64,000 nucleotides of DNA from Opisthorchis felineus. Lineage: Eukaryota; Platyhelminthes; Trematoda; Opisthorchiida; Opisthorchiidae. The stretch lies in NCBI GenBank assembly GCA_004794785.1, contig SJOL01005932.1, positions 72,574 through 136,573 of the forward strand. Direction: 5' to 3'. The notes under the pieces are model-generated. The model made no database searches, was not told the origin of the DNA, and saw nothing but the letters and a program-made list of their open reading frames with translations. Positions 37,350-47,631 of this stretch are shown one piece after another (the first letter of the stretch is position 1; each line of letters starts with the position of its first letter). The position numbers were made by a program, and so were the translations under genes.

Positions 37350-37562
37350 GTGAAACACGAGTGAGTGACTGATGGATGAGTGGCGTTATATCCGGTCGAA
37401 TTACGGGTTATTGACACTACTGATTAGCCTCTCGTGACCGAACGGTTAGGATTCACCTCACCAGCGCGGAAGGTCACGGGTTCGAGATCCCCTGGAGATT
37501 CGTGATGAAATAGGATGAAACATCTGTACAGTGGTTCTGAGCTTTGCAGCATAGAGTAACTC
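37350..37562 (+). repeat. SINE family B, with internal deletion
   Basis: Leader GGATGAGTGGCGTTATATCC, box A CGTGACCGAACGGTTAGG, box B ACGGGTTCGAGATCC. The ribozyme part is shortened: GTGATGA directly followed by ATAGGATGAAACATCTGTAC. Confidence 0.75.
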
Positions 37563-38984
37563 CTTTATCAATTGACAAATGAATGTATGAGTTTGAGGAG
37601 AAAACTGAGTCACGTCCCACCAGGTGCACTGGTAGTTGTGATAGTCTGAACCCTAAAAATGACGTCAGAAGTTTTTCGGGCTGGTGATAATGATCCGCCG
37701 TGCCGTGATATTGCATATTGAAGTCTAATAACTCAAGTTGGATCCTCCAGGATAAGAGATAGGGACAGTAAGGATAAACAGAGTATGGATGAGAACTTCG
37801 GAAGAGGAGGTTTTTTTTAAATCCACACTAATTAATAGAACCCGAAGATAAGAATACAAAAAACAGAATATGTACTCTATTCCCAACTTTTTAGCTTCAC
37901 CGCATAAGGTGCTTGTTTTAACAAACATTAGGTTAGTTTGGCTTAGTTTATCTTGGGAAATGCAATCAGAGTTGGTTGGACAGAATGACTTTAAAACCAA
38001 TGAATACTCCTCGTTTAGGGCCATATTCTTCAGCAAAAATGTTTAGCTGAGCAGTTTTTGGATCAATACGATTGCAGCTGATTCGAAAAATCAATGATGT
38101 GAACAAGGCCGGTCGCTTACGGATCGGCTACTGTTGGTATGATGAAATCCATAAATCGAGGGATTAAGTTCCGACGGAATGTTCAAAATACTGAAGCCGA
38201 TGTTTACACTCGGTTCTCGACAACAGAGCAGCAGAGACAGTCAGACCTGAAAAACTGGAGAGGGAACTACTCTGGATCTTGGAACTATACGTCAAACGTA
38301 TATTTGTTCGTAGGTACCCGTCAGAAGATGCGTAATGGTATGATACTACATACGATAGTATGGTTAGGAGTTAGGAGATTTCACACGTTTTTTGGTTACA
38401 AACAACTTTTGTTGAGATATTCCCTTCATTGACAGGCGCACGCCACCACTTGTCAAAATCTTTGCTAAGGTTTTACTGAAGGAAGGAATAGCTTACGTGA
38501 ATCTGAACCATGTTTGAGGGTCTGGCTTTTGCACTTCCTGGATCGTATGATATACCAGCACGGGAGGAAACTAAAATCCACCATTTGCAGGAATCTAACA
38601 AATGCGGATTCTGTCTTAAACCGCTCGTCCGATCTTCCTAAATCGGTATGTGCTAGCGTTGTCTCATCAATGTTTGGTTGGGTCACAGAGCTTTGCACAG
38701 AACAATACGACGGAGCAGCAGCCCGAATCGAGGTCAGACAGAGACTCCGAGACAGAGGATTCCCAGTGGGTTTGATACAGTCTCAGTTGTGAAGGCTATT
38801 GCCTCCGGCATCAAGTCCCGGTAAGGGATGGATTGGCATATCTGTCAGTCCATACAAGGTGGGAACATCTGAGAGTATCCGGAGGGTTGGGTACAACAGA
38901 ATTCTAGGAAGGAAATCAAGACGTTACACTCAGTGATGTTGCACTTGGAGGACTGTCTTCCGGGCTTGCGTAAACAAAGTTAAA

Positions 38985-39330
38985 TGGAATGAGCGAAATA
39001 CACTCACTTGCAAACAAATTTGGTTTTTCGAGAGACTCACCTCGAACCAAGCTGAATCTCTCGTTTGTGATGAATCCAGGCAACTGAACGTGCTGCACCA
39101 GGCCGCCTCATGTTTCAGTTGCTACGATATTCGAGACATTGCGATACATGTATATTCGCAATGCACTACTCATAAGCTTGCTGAAAATTCTTCGACAGCC
39201 CACGATCGGTTTCGCCTTTCTTGGGGCTCATCCGGTAGGCGCAGTCCCCGAGTTTCCGTCAACCTCACGGTCTACTTGAAACCAAATTGCACGGAATTAG
39301 CGAAATACACTCATCTGCAAACAAATGGAA
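38985..39330 (-). repeat. Family H, more than one unit, 307-bp period
   Basis: GCGAAATACACTCACTTGCA at 38993 recurs as GCGAAATACACTCATCTGCA near 39300, giving a period of 307 bp, so a full unit plus the start of the next is present. Minus-strand hammerhead at 39196-39241 is nearly complete: GATGAGCCCCAAGAAAGGCG, GAAACCGATC, GTGGGC, with CGGATGA for CTGATGA. Confidence 0.8.
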
Positions 39331-39880
39331 TGAATTAGCTAACACCATCACCCTGTGGAAGTGGGTTAATCTGCGTCTGTGCACGCACATCGTGTGGCGT
39401 AGACAGAATTCATGTGCGACTCTCCCGTAGTCACCTCAGTCTTCATGGATTACATGAAGCTTTTACAACTTCATTGCTAAGGGAATTCCCATCCACGCAC
39501 TGAGAGTCGGGTTATAGTAACTGTCGAAAGAGGTCAGGTGTGCAGTTGGATAATTAGAATGACCATAGTTCCATCTTCCCATAAAACAATTTGTTTCGCT
39601 ATTTCTTGGAAAAACCCACCGGTCTCGATATTTTCGCATGTTTTACATTTGTGGCGTAGGGCACGCAAGTGAAACCGTGCACATCTCACGACCCACGTGT
39701 TTTGGCACCCTATTTATATGAGGTGGCGGTAGCGAATGACCTGGACGTTAAAAAACTTTACAACTGTGTTGGGACGTAGATTCTTCCTTTCGGCGTTTCC
39801 GGCTAACTCAGCCAGTGCGCAACGAATGTATGTTTTGTCCAGACCGAAAATCATCACCTGTGACATGCAGACGTCGATTG

Positions 39881-39896
39881 GTGTGTGTGTGTGTGT
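39881..39896. repeat. (GT)8 microsatellite
   Basis: Eight uninterrupted GT units in intron 1. Confidence 0.95.
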
Positions 39897-41384
39897 CTAC
39901 TGGTAGGTTATTTGATCGGCTATGCAGACAGGCTTGATAAGTAAAAAATAGGCATCACGTGACGGTCTCATCGCCGTTATCTTGTCTGCGAGTGCGGCAT
40001 CTGATTCCCAGCGGAGATTTGCGTAAAATTTGCAAACTTCCTGAGTGTATAGGTTCGCGGTTGTTTGATCTCGAAAACCACTTTCACAAGTCCGGTTTGA
40101 GAATAATATTCTGTGGAAACTACTAAACCAAAATAATTGTGAAAAATGGTGCACAGTAGTAAAAATGTGTTTGAGGCGATCCTTTTTAAAGTGACTACGG
40201 CAATAGATATCCATTCGATGACCGTTGATCTGAACGTCAATAGTAACAATAATGACATTGAGTCAACTCCGGGACACTTCCATGATACATGAACGAGACA
40301 GGAATCCTATTCAGTAGGACATTTGTGCGCGCACAGGTGTGCACGAACGTATGCTGAAGATTGCTGTAGTGAAACAATACACTTTGCGTACACGTTTCTT
40401 GGTATAAAAACCCCATGAAACCGTATTAGATGCATTCACTCTCAAGAAGGTTTGGGCTGCCATTCCGATTAGTAATGTTTGGGACTGCTCTGAAAAGCCG
40501 GGCTATCTATATAATAAAAGTGAATGGAAAACCCGGCTGGAAGGCGATGTCATGGAATGTTTTTCCGTGTAATTTTAGAGAAGATGAATCCTGAACTATG
40601 GACAGGTTTCAGTGTTTTGGAATACCTTCTTACAAGCTTATGTCCAACGATATGGCAAGTTACGTAGCTGAGCAATCAAATTAACTTGCAAGGGTGGAAA
40701 ATGATGAATACCGTACTCTAGAACTCTCACTATCAACCAAGTGAAACTGTGCGCTAAAAGCAAACAGGGTTTTTCATTCGTCCGTTTCTTGGATATTCTG
40801 CCTGATTTACAATGACCAAATGCATGTATACTCGCATTTGTTTACAAGGCAGTTGGTGATAAAGTGACTGACTGTTCTCCTGTTATTCGCTCTCTCCGGT
40901 GGCAATATCATTTGGTGAGAAAACGGTGTAGTAAGCAGTGAACTGTGCTGAGTTCGCTTCGGGACCATCAGCGTGATCCAATGGCAATAGTCACACCTAA
41001 GAGCAAACTGTCAACAGCAAGTCCCTTCTCGAATCAACCAAAAAAATCTTGGAAGTAGCTGTTCAGGAGCTTGCTGACCGACCATAAACTCCACCAGGTA
41101 GAACCAGTTGATAGACATCTCTCCAACTTGAAAACATTTATAGATATGACAGCAGACGGAATCGAGGCTACAAGTCAGCAGTTGTAAAATCCCGTCATGT
41201 GAGGCTGTACCGATAAACATTATGCCCGAAAAAGCCGAAATGACCACCCCAGTTGCTGGGACAGTGTGAGTGACAGATTATTACGTCACGTGACCTCACT
41301 TATTTAGACGCTTTAAACACATGAACTGCCCCAAGAAGGTCAAACGGTCAATTTCTCAGCCGGAAGGAAAACTCATCCGAATGA

Positions 41385-41640
41385 ACTCCTCCTCTGAAAA
41401 GCCGTCACTCGAAGAATGACTGAAGGAGAGGGGAGTCATATCTAGTCTAAGTGCAAATCAGCCACACTGCTGATCAACCACCACTCTCAGCAGGGAGATT
41501 GTGAGTTTGACTCCTTCTGGTTATTTGTAAGCTAAGGACGGCTGATGAGTCCCAATAACGGGAGAGCTGTGAAATAACTGTACGATGCTTCTTGCCTTTT
41601 TAAAATAGATTTGTTTCACTTACAGGACGGAGTCTCCATT
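41385..41640 (+). repeat. SINE family B, diverged
   Basis: Leader CTGAAAAGCCGTCACTCGAA, then GCCACACTGCTGATCAACC, a damaged box B (GTGAGTTTGACTCC) and the ribozyme start GCTGATGAGTCCCAATAACG near 41540; the GAAA box is lost. Confidence 0.7.
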
Positions 41641-42572
41641 CAGGCTGAATAGCTTGAAGAGGGTGGACCCGAACAGGGGAGCAGAACCAACCAACAATGC
41701 AAGCTACCAACAAATGAATATCACTATGACGACTTCATTCAATAAAGATACTCGGACTGACGTTATGAAATTTAGGTTCTTCTGAGCAATAATCAAATTC
41801 ACCTGGCACCACATACGTAAGATCTGACAAGCTAGGTCCACAACGAGCAGGAAACGTGGATCTTTTACCTAGGGAGTTTGCACTCAAGGAGTCAGTCAGT
41901 AACAACTCTAGTGACGGGACATGCTTGTTCGCAAGACAGGGGCACCGTCTAATTGGGAGCGAATGACACTGCCCATCGGTCCTGCATGTTTGTGGAGTTA
42001 GTGGCCAAATCCTAACTGTAGATTGGAGATGCGCGGAGATTGTGATTCCTGCTATGGATTTAAGAGCTTTACAAGGGCTCTCATTAACTCAGCGCATCAG
42101 TATTACATCTATACTGTAAAATCTGGAGCTCAAACCCATTCCTCTGCTAAATGCAAGGATGGAAACGCGGAAGACATGCCGCCAGCTTCTTTATCGTTTT
42201 TAGAAGCAAAAGATACCGCAAGTTCTTCATGTTTCTTAATTGAACACCTAAAACTCACCGAGACTCAAATGCGTGTTTCCGTATGTGTATATCTGCAAGT
42301 GCGATCTCACTTTTGGATGAACTGGACGAAATGGTGAGGCTAGTCGAACTGCGTATCTTGAACTATTCTCTCAACGGGACGCTCACTCAGTCAAACCGCG
42401 AAGCCAAGATAATTTAATTACTATCACCTCAATAAATTTTAGGCAACCGACCGTTGGACAACCCGTGTTTTGCCACCCAACTTGATACTAGTCCCTTCCT
42501 GCCGTTTTGCACATTGGAACATCTCTTGGAGCATTTGATGTTTAACAACAAACTAGTTTTTTTTCTCCGGAC

Positions 42573-42606
42573 GTAACACGCTACTGATAAGGTTGCTAAA
42601 ACTGTC
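42573..42606 (-). repeat. Short family H end fragment
   Basis: TAACACGCTACTGATAAGGT followed by TGCTAAAACTG matches the unit end CACTACTCATAAGGTTGCTG; the ribozyme is absent. Confidence 0.45.
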
Positions 42607-44104
42607 TTGTTGTGGAAGGGCGAATCTATTTCTATTCCGGGCTGTTCAACAATGGACTATGGCTGAACGAATTGAGTGACTGGTCAGAGATACTCAGTCT
42701 GCTTAAGTCCATCGTTTTTGCACTCTTCAGTAGTGCGAATTTACGTCATCGTACGTACCGGACAAACACTGATGTACTTTTCGTTGTCTCTTGGTTTTCA
42801 AATTTTTTGCCATGGAAATAGCAGCAGCTGCCCGACCAAAAAGTTACTTTGACAATAGTACACAATGTTGTCAGAAAAACTGAACACTGAACTCAATCTG
42901 CATGGAATTGCTCTTAATTAGTATGCTGACAGAGTTGACACTTGCAAGTGGCCGTAAGCGAAAAATGCCCCGATTCGTTTGGTCTGCCCATTCATAATTC
43001 ATGAGACGGGATGGGGATATTGAAAGCACGACAAATATGCATGAGCGAGTCCAAAACTGGATGAATATGAACGATGGTTACACACAGTATTTCTTTATGA
43101 AACCCAGCTGGATAAGTTGATGAATTTAAGATAAACCATGACTTAGAATGGATTTGAAAGATAACTCTCATAAATCATTCAAAAGAGCACTTCTGTGCAA
43201 GTGTTTTTTATGTTCCTAAAACGCAGTCTATACAGCCGTTTTCTGTATCATCAGTCACTCAAGAGGACATTGATTACAAATCTCATGAAATTTTCTGCGA
43301 TACATACAGCTTATGTGTAGTAAGTATGCAGACTGTTTGGGCTATTAACCCTTACTATCACCGATGGGTGTGTGTTTTATCTTCCCATTCAGTTGATCAA
43401 TTCCTTTTTCCACGTCGACTCAACTTGAGAGATTGTTTCACCTGCATGCACTTTTCAAATACCAGATACCATAACAGATATTGAATGCACAAAAATTCTA
43501 GACGGAATGTTTAACACATCCGGGCAAGTTGGTTACAAATCCGTCTCATCTTACAACTTCTCCATCGAGCGCACTTTGGGGCGGTTATTTTGAACTGCAG
43601 TTCTTACTGAGCTTGTGTCACTTAGTATGGTTGTAACTCAAGAGTACGGCTCACTTGTGTCAAATTCGAGAGCATGCTGTATCAGCGTAGGACCCTGATC
43701 GTATTGTGAGTCACCAATACCTAACTAACCATTTCTAGTGGGGCTTCAGAGCTTCCTTCAGCTCTTGTGATGTTATGTACGGTTAATACACAGTCTCCAC
43801 AACTAGCCTCGTTCGGGATTGTCTAACCAAGCAAATGAATGCCTCACATTACTCTGTGCTAAAATAGAGTTCATAGGCTCAGAAATAGATGAACAAAGCA
43901 ATTGAGAGCGTGAATTCTCCAACTGAAACGAGTCTGGGGTGCCACTAGAATTTTGTTGATAGCTTTTAAATCAATCAATACAAAGCGAGCTGCCGCTGTT
44001 GTGCTTTGACTCCAGCGACCGGTGCTCCGGGCTGTGTTGAATCGAAGCCTAGTTGATTGATGACTCGTTTAAAACTAATGAAATTAAAATGACAAATTAT
44101 TTAA

Positions 44105-44240
44105 AATAATATGACTCCATTTGGGTTCAAGTAGAACATAAGGTTGTCGGAAACCGCACCTAACTGATAAGCCCCAAGAAGGACGAAACCGGTCATGGGC
44201 TGTCGAAAAGTTTCAACAGTCTTGTGAGTAGTTTCCTTTA
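44105..44240 (+). repeat. Family H, ribozyme end, single inactivating change in the core
   Basis: GGGTTCAAGTAGAACATAAG, GGAAACCGCACCTAA, then CTGATAA for CTGATGA, GCCCCAAGAAGGAC, GAAACCGGTCATGGGCTGTC. The missing guanine is the general-acid/base region of hammerheads, so no activity is expected. Confidence 0.78.
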
Positions 44241-44875
44241 TGAACATATGATATAGTTATTGTTCATATATGTATACATAAGATTAAACGGATTTCGGCA
44301 GCCTATTTGATTTAGCAGGACGTAAGAGACAAATCCGAATCCAAAGCAGTATGGAGATCAACGATATCTTTCATTTCCAGGACATGGACGACGGAAGTCT
44401 AGAGAACGCTTATTAATAAGAAAGAATAGTACGATGAAAATAAAAACGAAGTTGTTTCGGTCAGGCCCGCTCAAATTGCTAAATCTGGTATAGCGCATTG
44501 CTACGGCTGTTAGAAAATTTCGCGAAATTATGGTACGGGACCGAACTCAGTGTCATTCAGGTGGGTCATAAATCTTCGTGTTTCTCTGTTCCGTGACGAT
44601 TCATCTTTTCTAACGTTTAAACGATTAAACTTCTCAAAACTGGTATAGCAACTGTTTTTTGGCCAATTTCGACGAATCCAACGAAACATGTAGTCTGCAT
44701 TGTGCCAAAGGCGAAAACGTTTTTGAAATGGTTTATAGGCATCTCATCACATAATTTTACATCTCTGCCAACAGGATTTCCAACTGTGTTTTACTTACAC
44801 CTTTTCCACAAATGATTTGTTGTTGGCTACAGCATCTGCTTTATTCCTGCCTCCATCTCTGCTCTACTTCTCAAG

Positions 44876-44958
44876 GTAACGGATTCATCGACGGTGACGA
44901 ATTGGAAACATTTCTCAACCGATTAGTGGACTGCATCATTCCTGATGAGGCAAAACAG
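44876..44958 (+). CDS. Calbindin-type gene, exon 2 (rest of EF-hand 1)
   Basis: The exon begins with two bases completing the split glycine codon, then 27 codons. It gives loop 1 positions 5-12 (N-G-F-I-D-G-D-E) and the exiting helix LETFLNRLVD, ending IIPDEAKQ. Loop 1 has acidic residues at positions 1, 3, 9 and 12, so it should bind calcium. The acceptor is a long pyrimidine-rich tract ending TTCTCAAG at 44875; the donor is GTGAAT at 44959, phase 0. The preceding intron is about 24.7 kb, far longer than the others. Too short to notice as an open reading frame; found by matching phase and EF-hand spacing. Confidence 0.92.
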
Positions 44959-45324
44959 GTGAATTAGCACCAACTGCATTATTCCATTACGATCGTTCTG
45001 TTTATCTCGTTACGTTTGATGAAAGGCAGTTCCCTAATTTGTCATTGGTGTATTGCTCTAGTGTGCAATTTTTCAGGTCCTAATGGATGTTGTCGTTCGA
45101 GTCCAGACCACTGTTGTGTTGTGGAGCCAGTCTCTATAAAAACACTATTGTTCTTCATGTGATTTTGTCGACACATGTAATTATATCAGGAATCGGACAG
45201 AATGTCTGCGTCTGTGACGCTGTGGGCACTCATCCTTGTTTAATTTAACCCTTTACTGAGGTGATTTGACACAGAAAGTAGGAAGCAGCAGAGTGCGATT
45301 CACTATAAATCATAAGGTACAAAC

Positions 45325-45348
45325 ATATATATATATATATATATATAT
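45325..45348. repeat. (AT)12 microsatellite
   Basis: Twelve uninterrupted AT units in intron 2. Confidence 0.95.
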
Positions 45349-45649
45349 AGTCGGTCAGGATTTCTTAGTTACATAAATGTATGAGATACCTAATGGGATT
45401 ACTATTCATAGATAGCTTAGCCTACTTAGTATACCTGCAAAACACAGACATGGGATAGCACGTCGCCAATTGCGAAGAAACTTGGATTTGGCGGATATCT
45501 AAAGCGTTTGTACTACAACATGAAAAATACTTCTAAACCTCACTATCAGTGCTTGTTTTAATAAACTACACCGAAACTAGAGAGGGTTAAACTAATTCGG
45601 TTATCAAATCCTACAGAATGATAAATAGTCCAAGTATTTGACTTCACAT

Positions 45650-45790
45650 TTCGTCTGAATAGTTTTCTTTCTATCCTGGGGCAATTATTCCACATCAAAG
45701 TGGGGAAACACTGAACTCGGGTTTCGTTCTTATTAGAGCTCATCAGCAGTGTTTATCCTTCACCTCATATCTGACGTGTGAGTCAAGCGT
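45650..45790 (-). repeat. Ribozyme-bearing repeat family C, copy 1
   Basis: Minus-strand repeat of unknown full extent; left part shared with the copy at 52025-52150 (CAATTATT, then TCTTATTAGAGCTCATCA on the plus strand). It contains the best hammerhead candidate in the window (45706-45754). It lies in intron 2 of the calbindin-type gene, antisense to the gene. Confidence 0.75.
45706..45754 (-). ncRNA. Candidate hammerhead ribozyme (type I), intact core, family C
   Basis: On the minus strand: stem I AAACACTG, core CTGATGA (plus 45740-45746), stem II arms GCTCT and AGAAC around AATA with one mismatch, GAAA (plus 45722-45725), a near-palindromic stem III (ACCCGAGT), a cleavable UU dinucleotide, then CAGTGTTT closing stem I. 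The two stem-I arms pair 8 of 8, and all core boxes are present in order. Predicted cleavage lies between plus positions 45714 and 45713. An internal loop and a possible GG/CC extension follow stem I, as seen in natural hammerheads. Self-cleavage is predicted, not shown. Confidence 0.82.
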
Positions 45791-46485
45791 GCCACTGCTA
45801 TCCCACATTGGCCGTAACTGTCTTGGTCGTGTTAATCGATTGAGTCGCCTTTTTGGACTTTCCAGTGAGATAGCTTCACGGACCCTTGAATACTGCGGTA
45901 CGATTTGGCTTAGTTGTTTTGGAGTTGGGTGATTAGTTCTGGATGCTTTTGCCTGTTCAGACGTAAGAAATCAGTGGCATCTCCGGTGTCCGTTTGTCAA
46001 GTAATGACAACAGGCTCGACTGACTTGTCGGATGTCCGGACACGGTGTAGGATATTCACCGCCGACGACTCATAATAAAAGCGAATCTCTAGCTCAATTC
46101 TTTCTCACTTTCGTGTAGACTCAACACAGTAAACCAGTAAACGGTAAACCAGTACTGTCATCGTGAATTTTATAAACCCCACAACCACCTACAACCAAAT
46201 ATCTTACTACTGAACTAAGGTAAATGTTTGTTTCATCTTTGTTCTTGGTGTCACGGACGTTGTTTCTGGTAAGCATGGAAGCTCTTATGTGCAGCTATCC
46301 TAGCCTTCAAAGACGTTCACAGCAATTGTCTACTCCCAAGCTCAGACGACTCTTTGGGGGATATTTTTAGTGGTTCCAAATCAACTCCCCTGAGAGGACC
46401 AAAACATCATCGTCATCAGTATCAGCTCTAAGAACCGCGTAATTGTCATACAGTTGTTATAGATGCCACAGTTTCATTCACCGAT

Positions 46486-46597
46486 GATTTGGGGAGGTGG
46501 GGTAGGTAGCTGCGCATTGGAGGCAGGAGTTGATAAATTGGTGCGTAAATACAGCACTATCAGTGGACTGTTAACTGAGGTGGGGTTGGGAAGGGAG
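46486..46597. repeat. Two imperfect copies of a GAGGTGGGGT.GG unit next to the RTE-like element
   Basis: GAGGTGGGGTAGGTAGCTGCGCATTG near 46495 is echoed by GAGGTGGGGTTGGGAAGGGAGCTATGCATTG near 46577. The repeat lies immediately beyond the minus-strand stop and may be the 3' UTR of the element. Confidence 0.45.
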
Positions 46598-47631
46598 CTA
46601 TGCATTGAAGGCAATAGCTTGGATGAACGAGCGCCATTGAGGGCGCGACTGGGCCATGTTTGACAATGTCTCCAACCATTTACGTGGCCCGTCTCGGGGT
46701 CCCCATCCAGGAAGACAGCAATGACCAGCGCAGCTGAGTTTGCTGGTTTTGGCTTTCACACTTCGCTGCCAAGTCATTGTCTGACCTCCTCTGGCCCGTT
46801 TCCACCCTTCACGTGATTGTGTGAAAAGAACCCTTCGAGGAAGTCGGTCGACTGGCATACGGAGCACGTGGCCAAGCCAGCGCAACCTGTGCCGTGTGAT
46901 CATTCCATCTATCGTGGGTGAGTTATTTCTTCCAAAAACCGTTCGACGTACTTCAGCGTTGCTGATACGGTCTTCCCACCAAACTCGGGCAATGCTCCGG
47001 AGACATCGACGGTCAAACACTGTAAGTATTTTGTTGTCCGCGGCCCACAGAGTCCAGGTTTCAGACCCTTATAGCAATATGGATAGCACCGCAGCATTTT
47101 AAACTCGACCCTTTACCGATAAGCTGATGTCACGCCTACGCCACAGGTGACGCAGGTTCACGAAAGGTGCTCTGGCCTTCCCAGTCCGGATAGAAATATC
47201 ATCTTTCACGAGACCACCGGGACTGATACAATTGTCCAGGTAAACAAATTGGTCTACTATCTCAATCGGTTCATCCGCAAGCATGGAGTTAGGGTTCGAG
47301 CCTGCCCAGTCTTGCAAGTGTGGAGCGCATGCCAAACCATGAGGCAGAATTATTTAGATTATATATATATTGCTTGCATTACCATGGCGTCAGATCCAAA
47401 AAGAGCCATATTGTCTGCGTACTCGACATTTGTGAGTCCACAGATCTGTGTCCACAGAGGAATAGAACTGGGATGTGCTGATTCCCAAAGCCGTTTAATT
47501 GTTATTGATGTTGTTCGGTCGGTAATTAGAAAAGAGATGGGCTCATAGAGACTGTCATTGGAGCAGACCACAGTTCGTAGACTAATCGAAACGACTAAAG
47601 CCAAATAAAGAATAAATCTATGCTCAATCAA
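46598..47631 (-). mobile_element. Degenerate RTE-like (endonuclease/RT) non-LTR retrotransposon, 3' part
   Basis: Read on the minus strand from 47631 down. The catalytic motif appears as VEYADNMALFGSDA (about 47440-47400; the YADD box has become YADN). Then PIEIVDQFVYL and LRHLWRRRDISLSVKGRV follow in a second frame (47270-47099). A third frame, 47020-46598, holds the C-terminal module VFDRRCLRSIARVWWE, HRLRWLGHVLRMPVDRLPRR, RGGQTMTWQR and LPGWGPRD, very common in fluke LINEs. At least two frameshifts and the D-to-N change kill it. The 5' half is missing or unrecognisable. It sits in intron 2 of the calbindin-type gene, antisense to it. Confidence 0.85.

Larger units (their letters stand above)
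20198..44875 (+). other. Intron 1 of the calbindin-type gene (24.7 kb, repeat-rich)
   Basis: Donor GTGAGC, acceptor TTCTCAAG, phase 1. It contains family E (21895, 33225), D (25150), H (31540, 34250, 35627, 38985, 42573, 44105), SINE A (36601), SINE B (28665, 28810, 34370, 37350, 41385) and a solo LTR. Stretches 21985-25150, 25500-28660, 29110-31540, 39330-41385 and 41640-44105 show only short, featureless frames. Confidence 0.85.

Noticed and set aside
41310..41350. GCCCCAAGAAGGTCAAACGG as a family H ribozyme
   Set aside because: Resembles the stem II region, but CTGATGA and GAAA are both absent and no other family H sequence is next to it.
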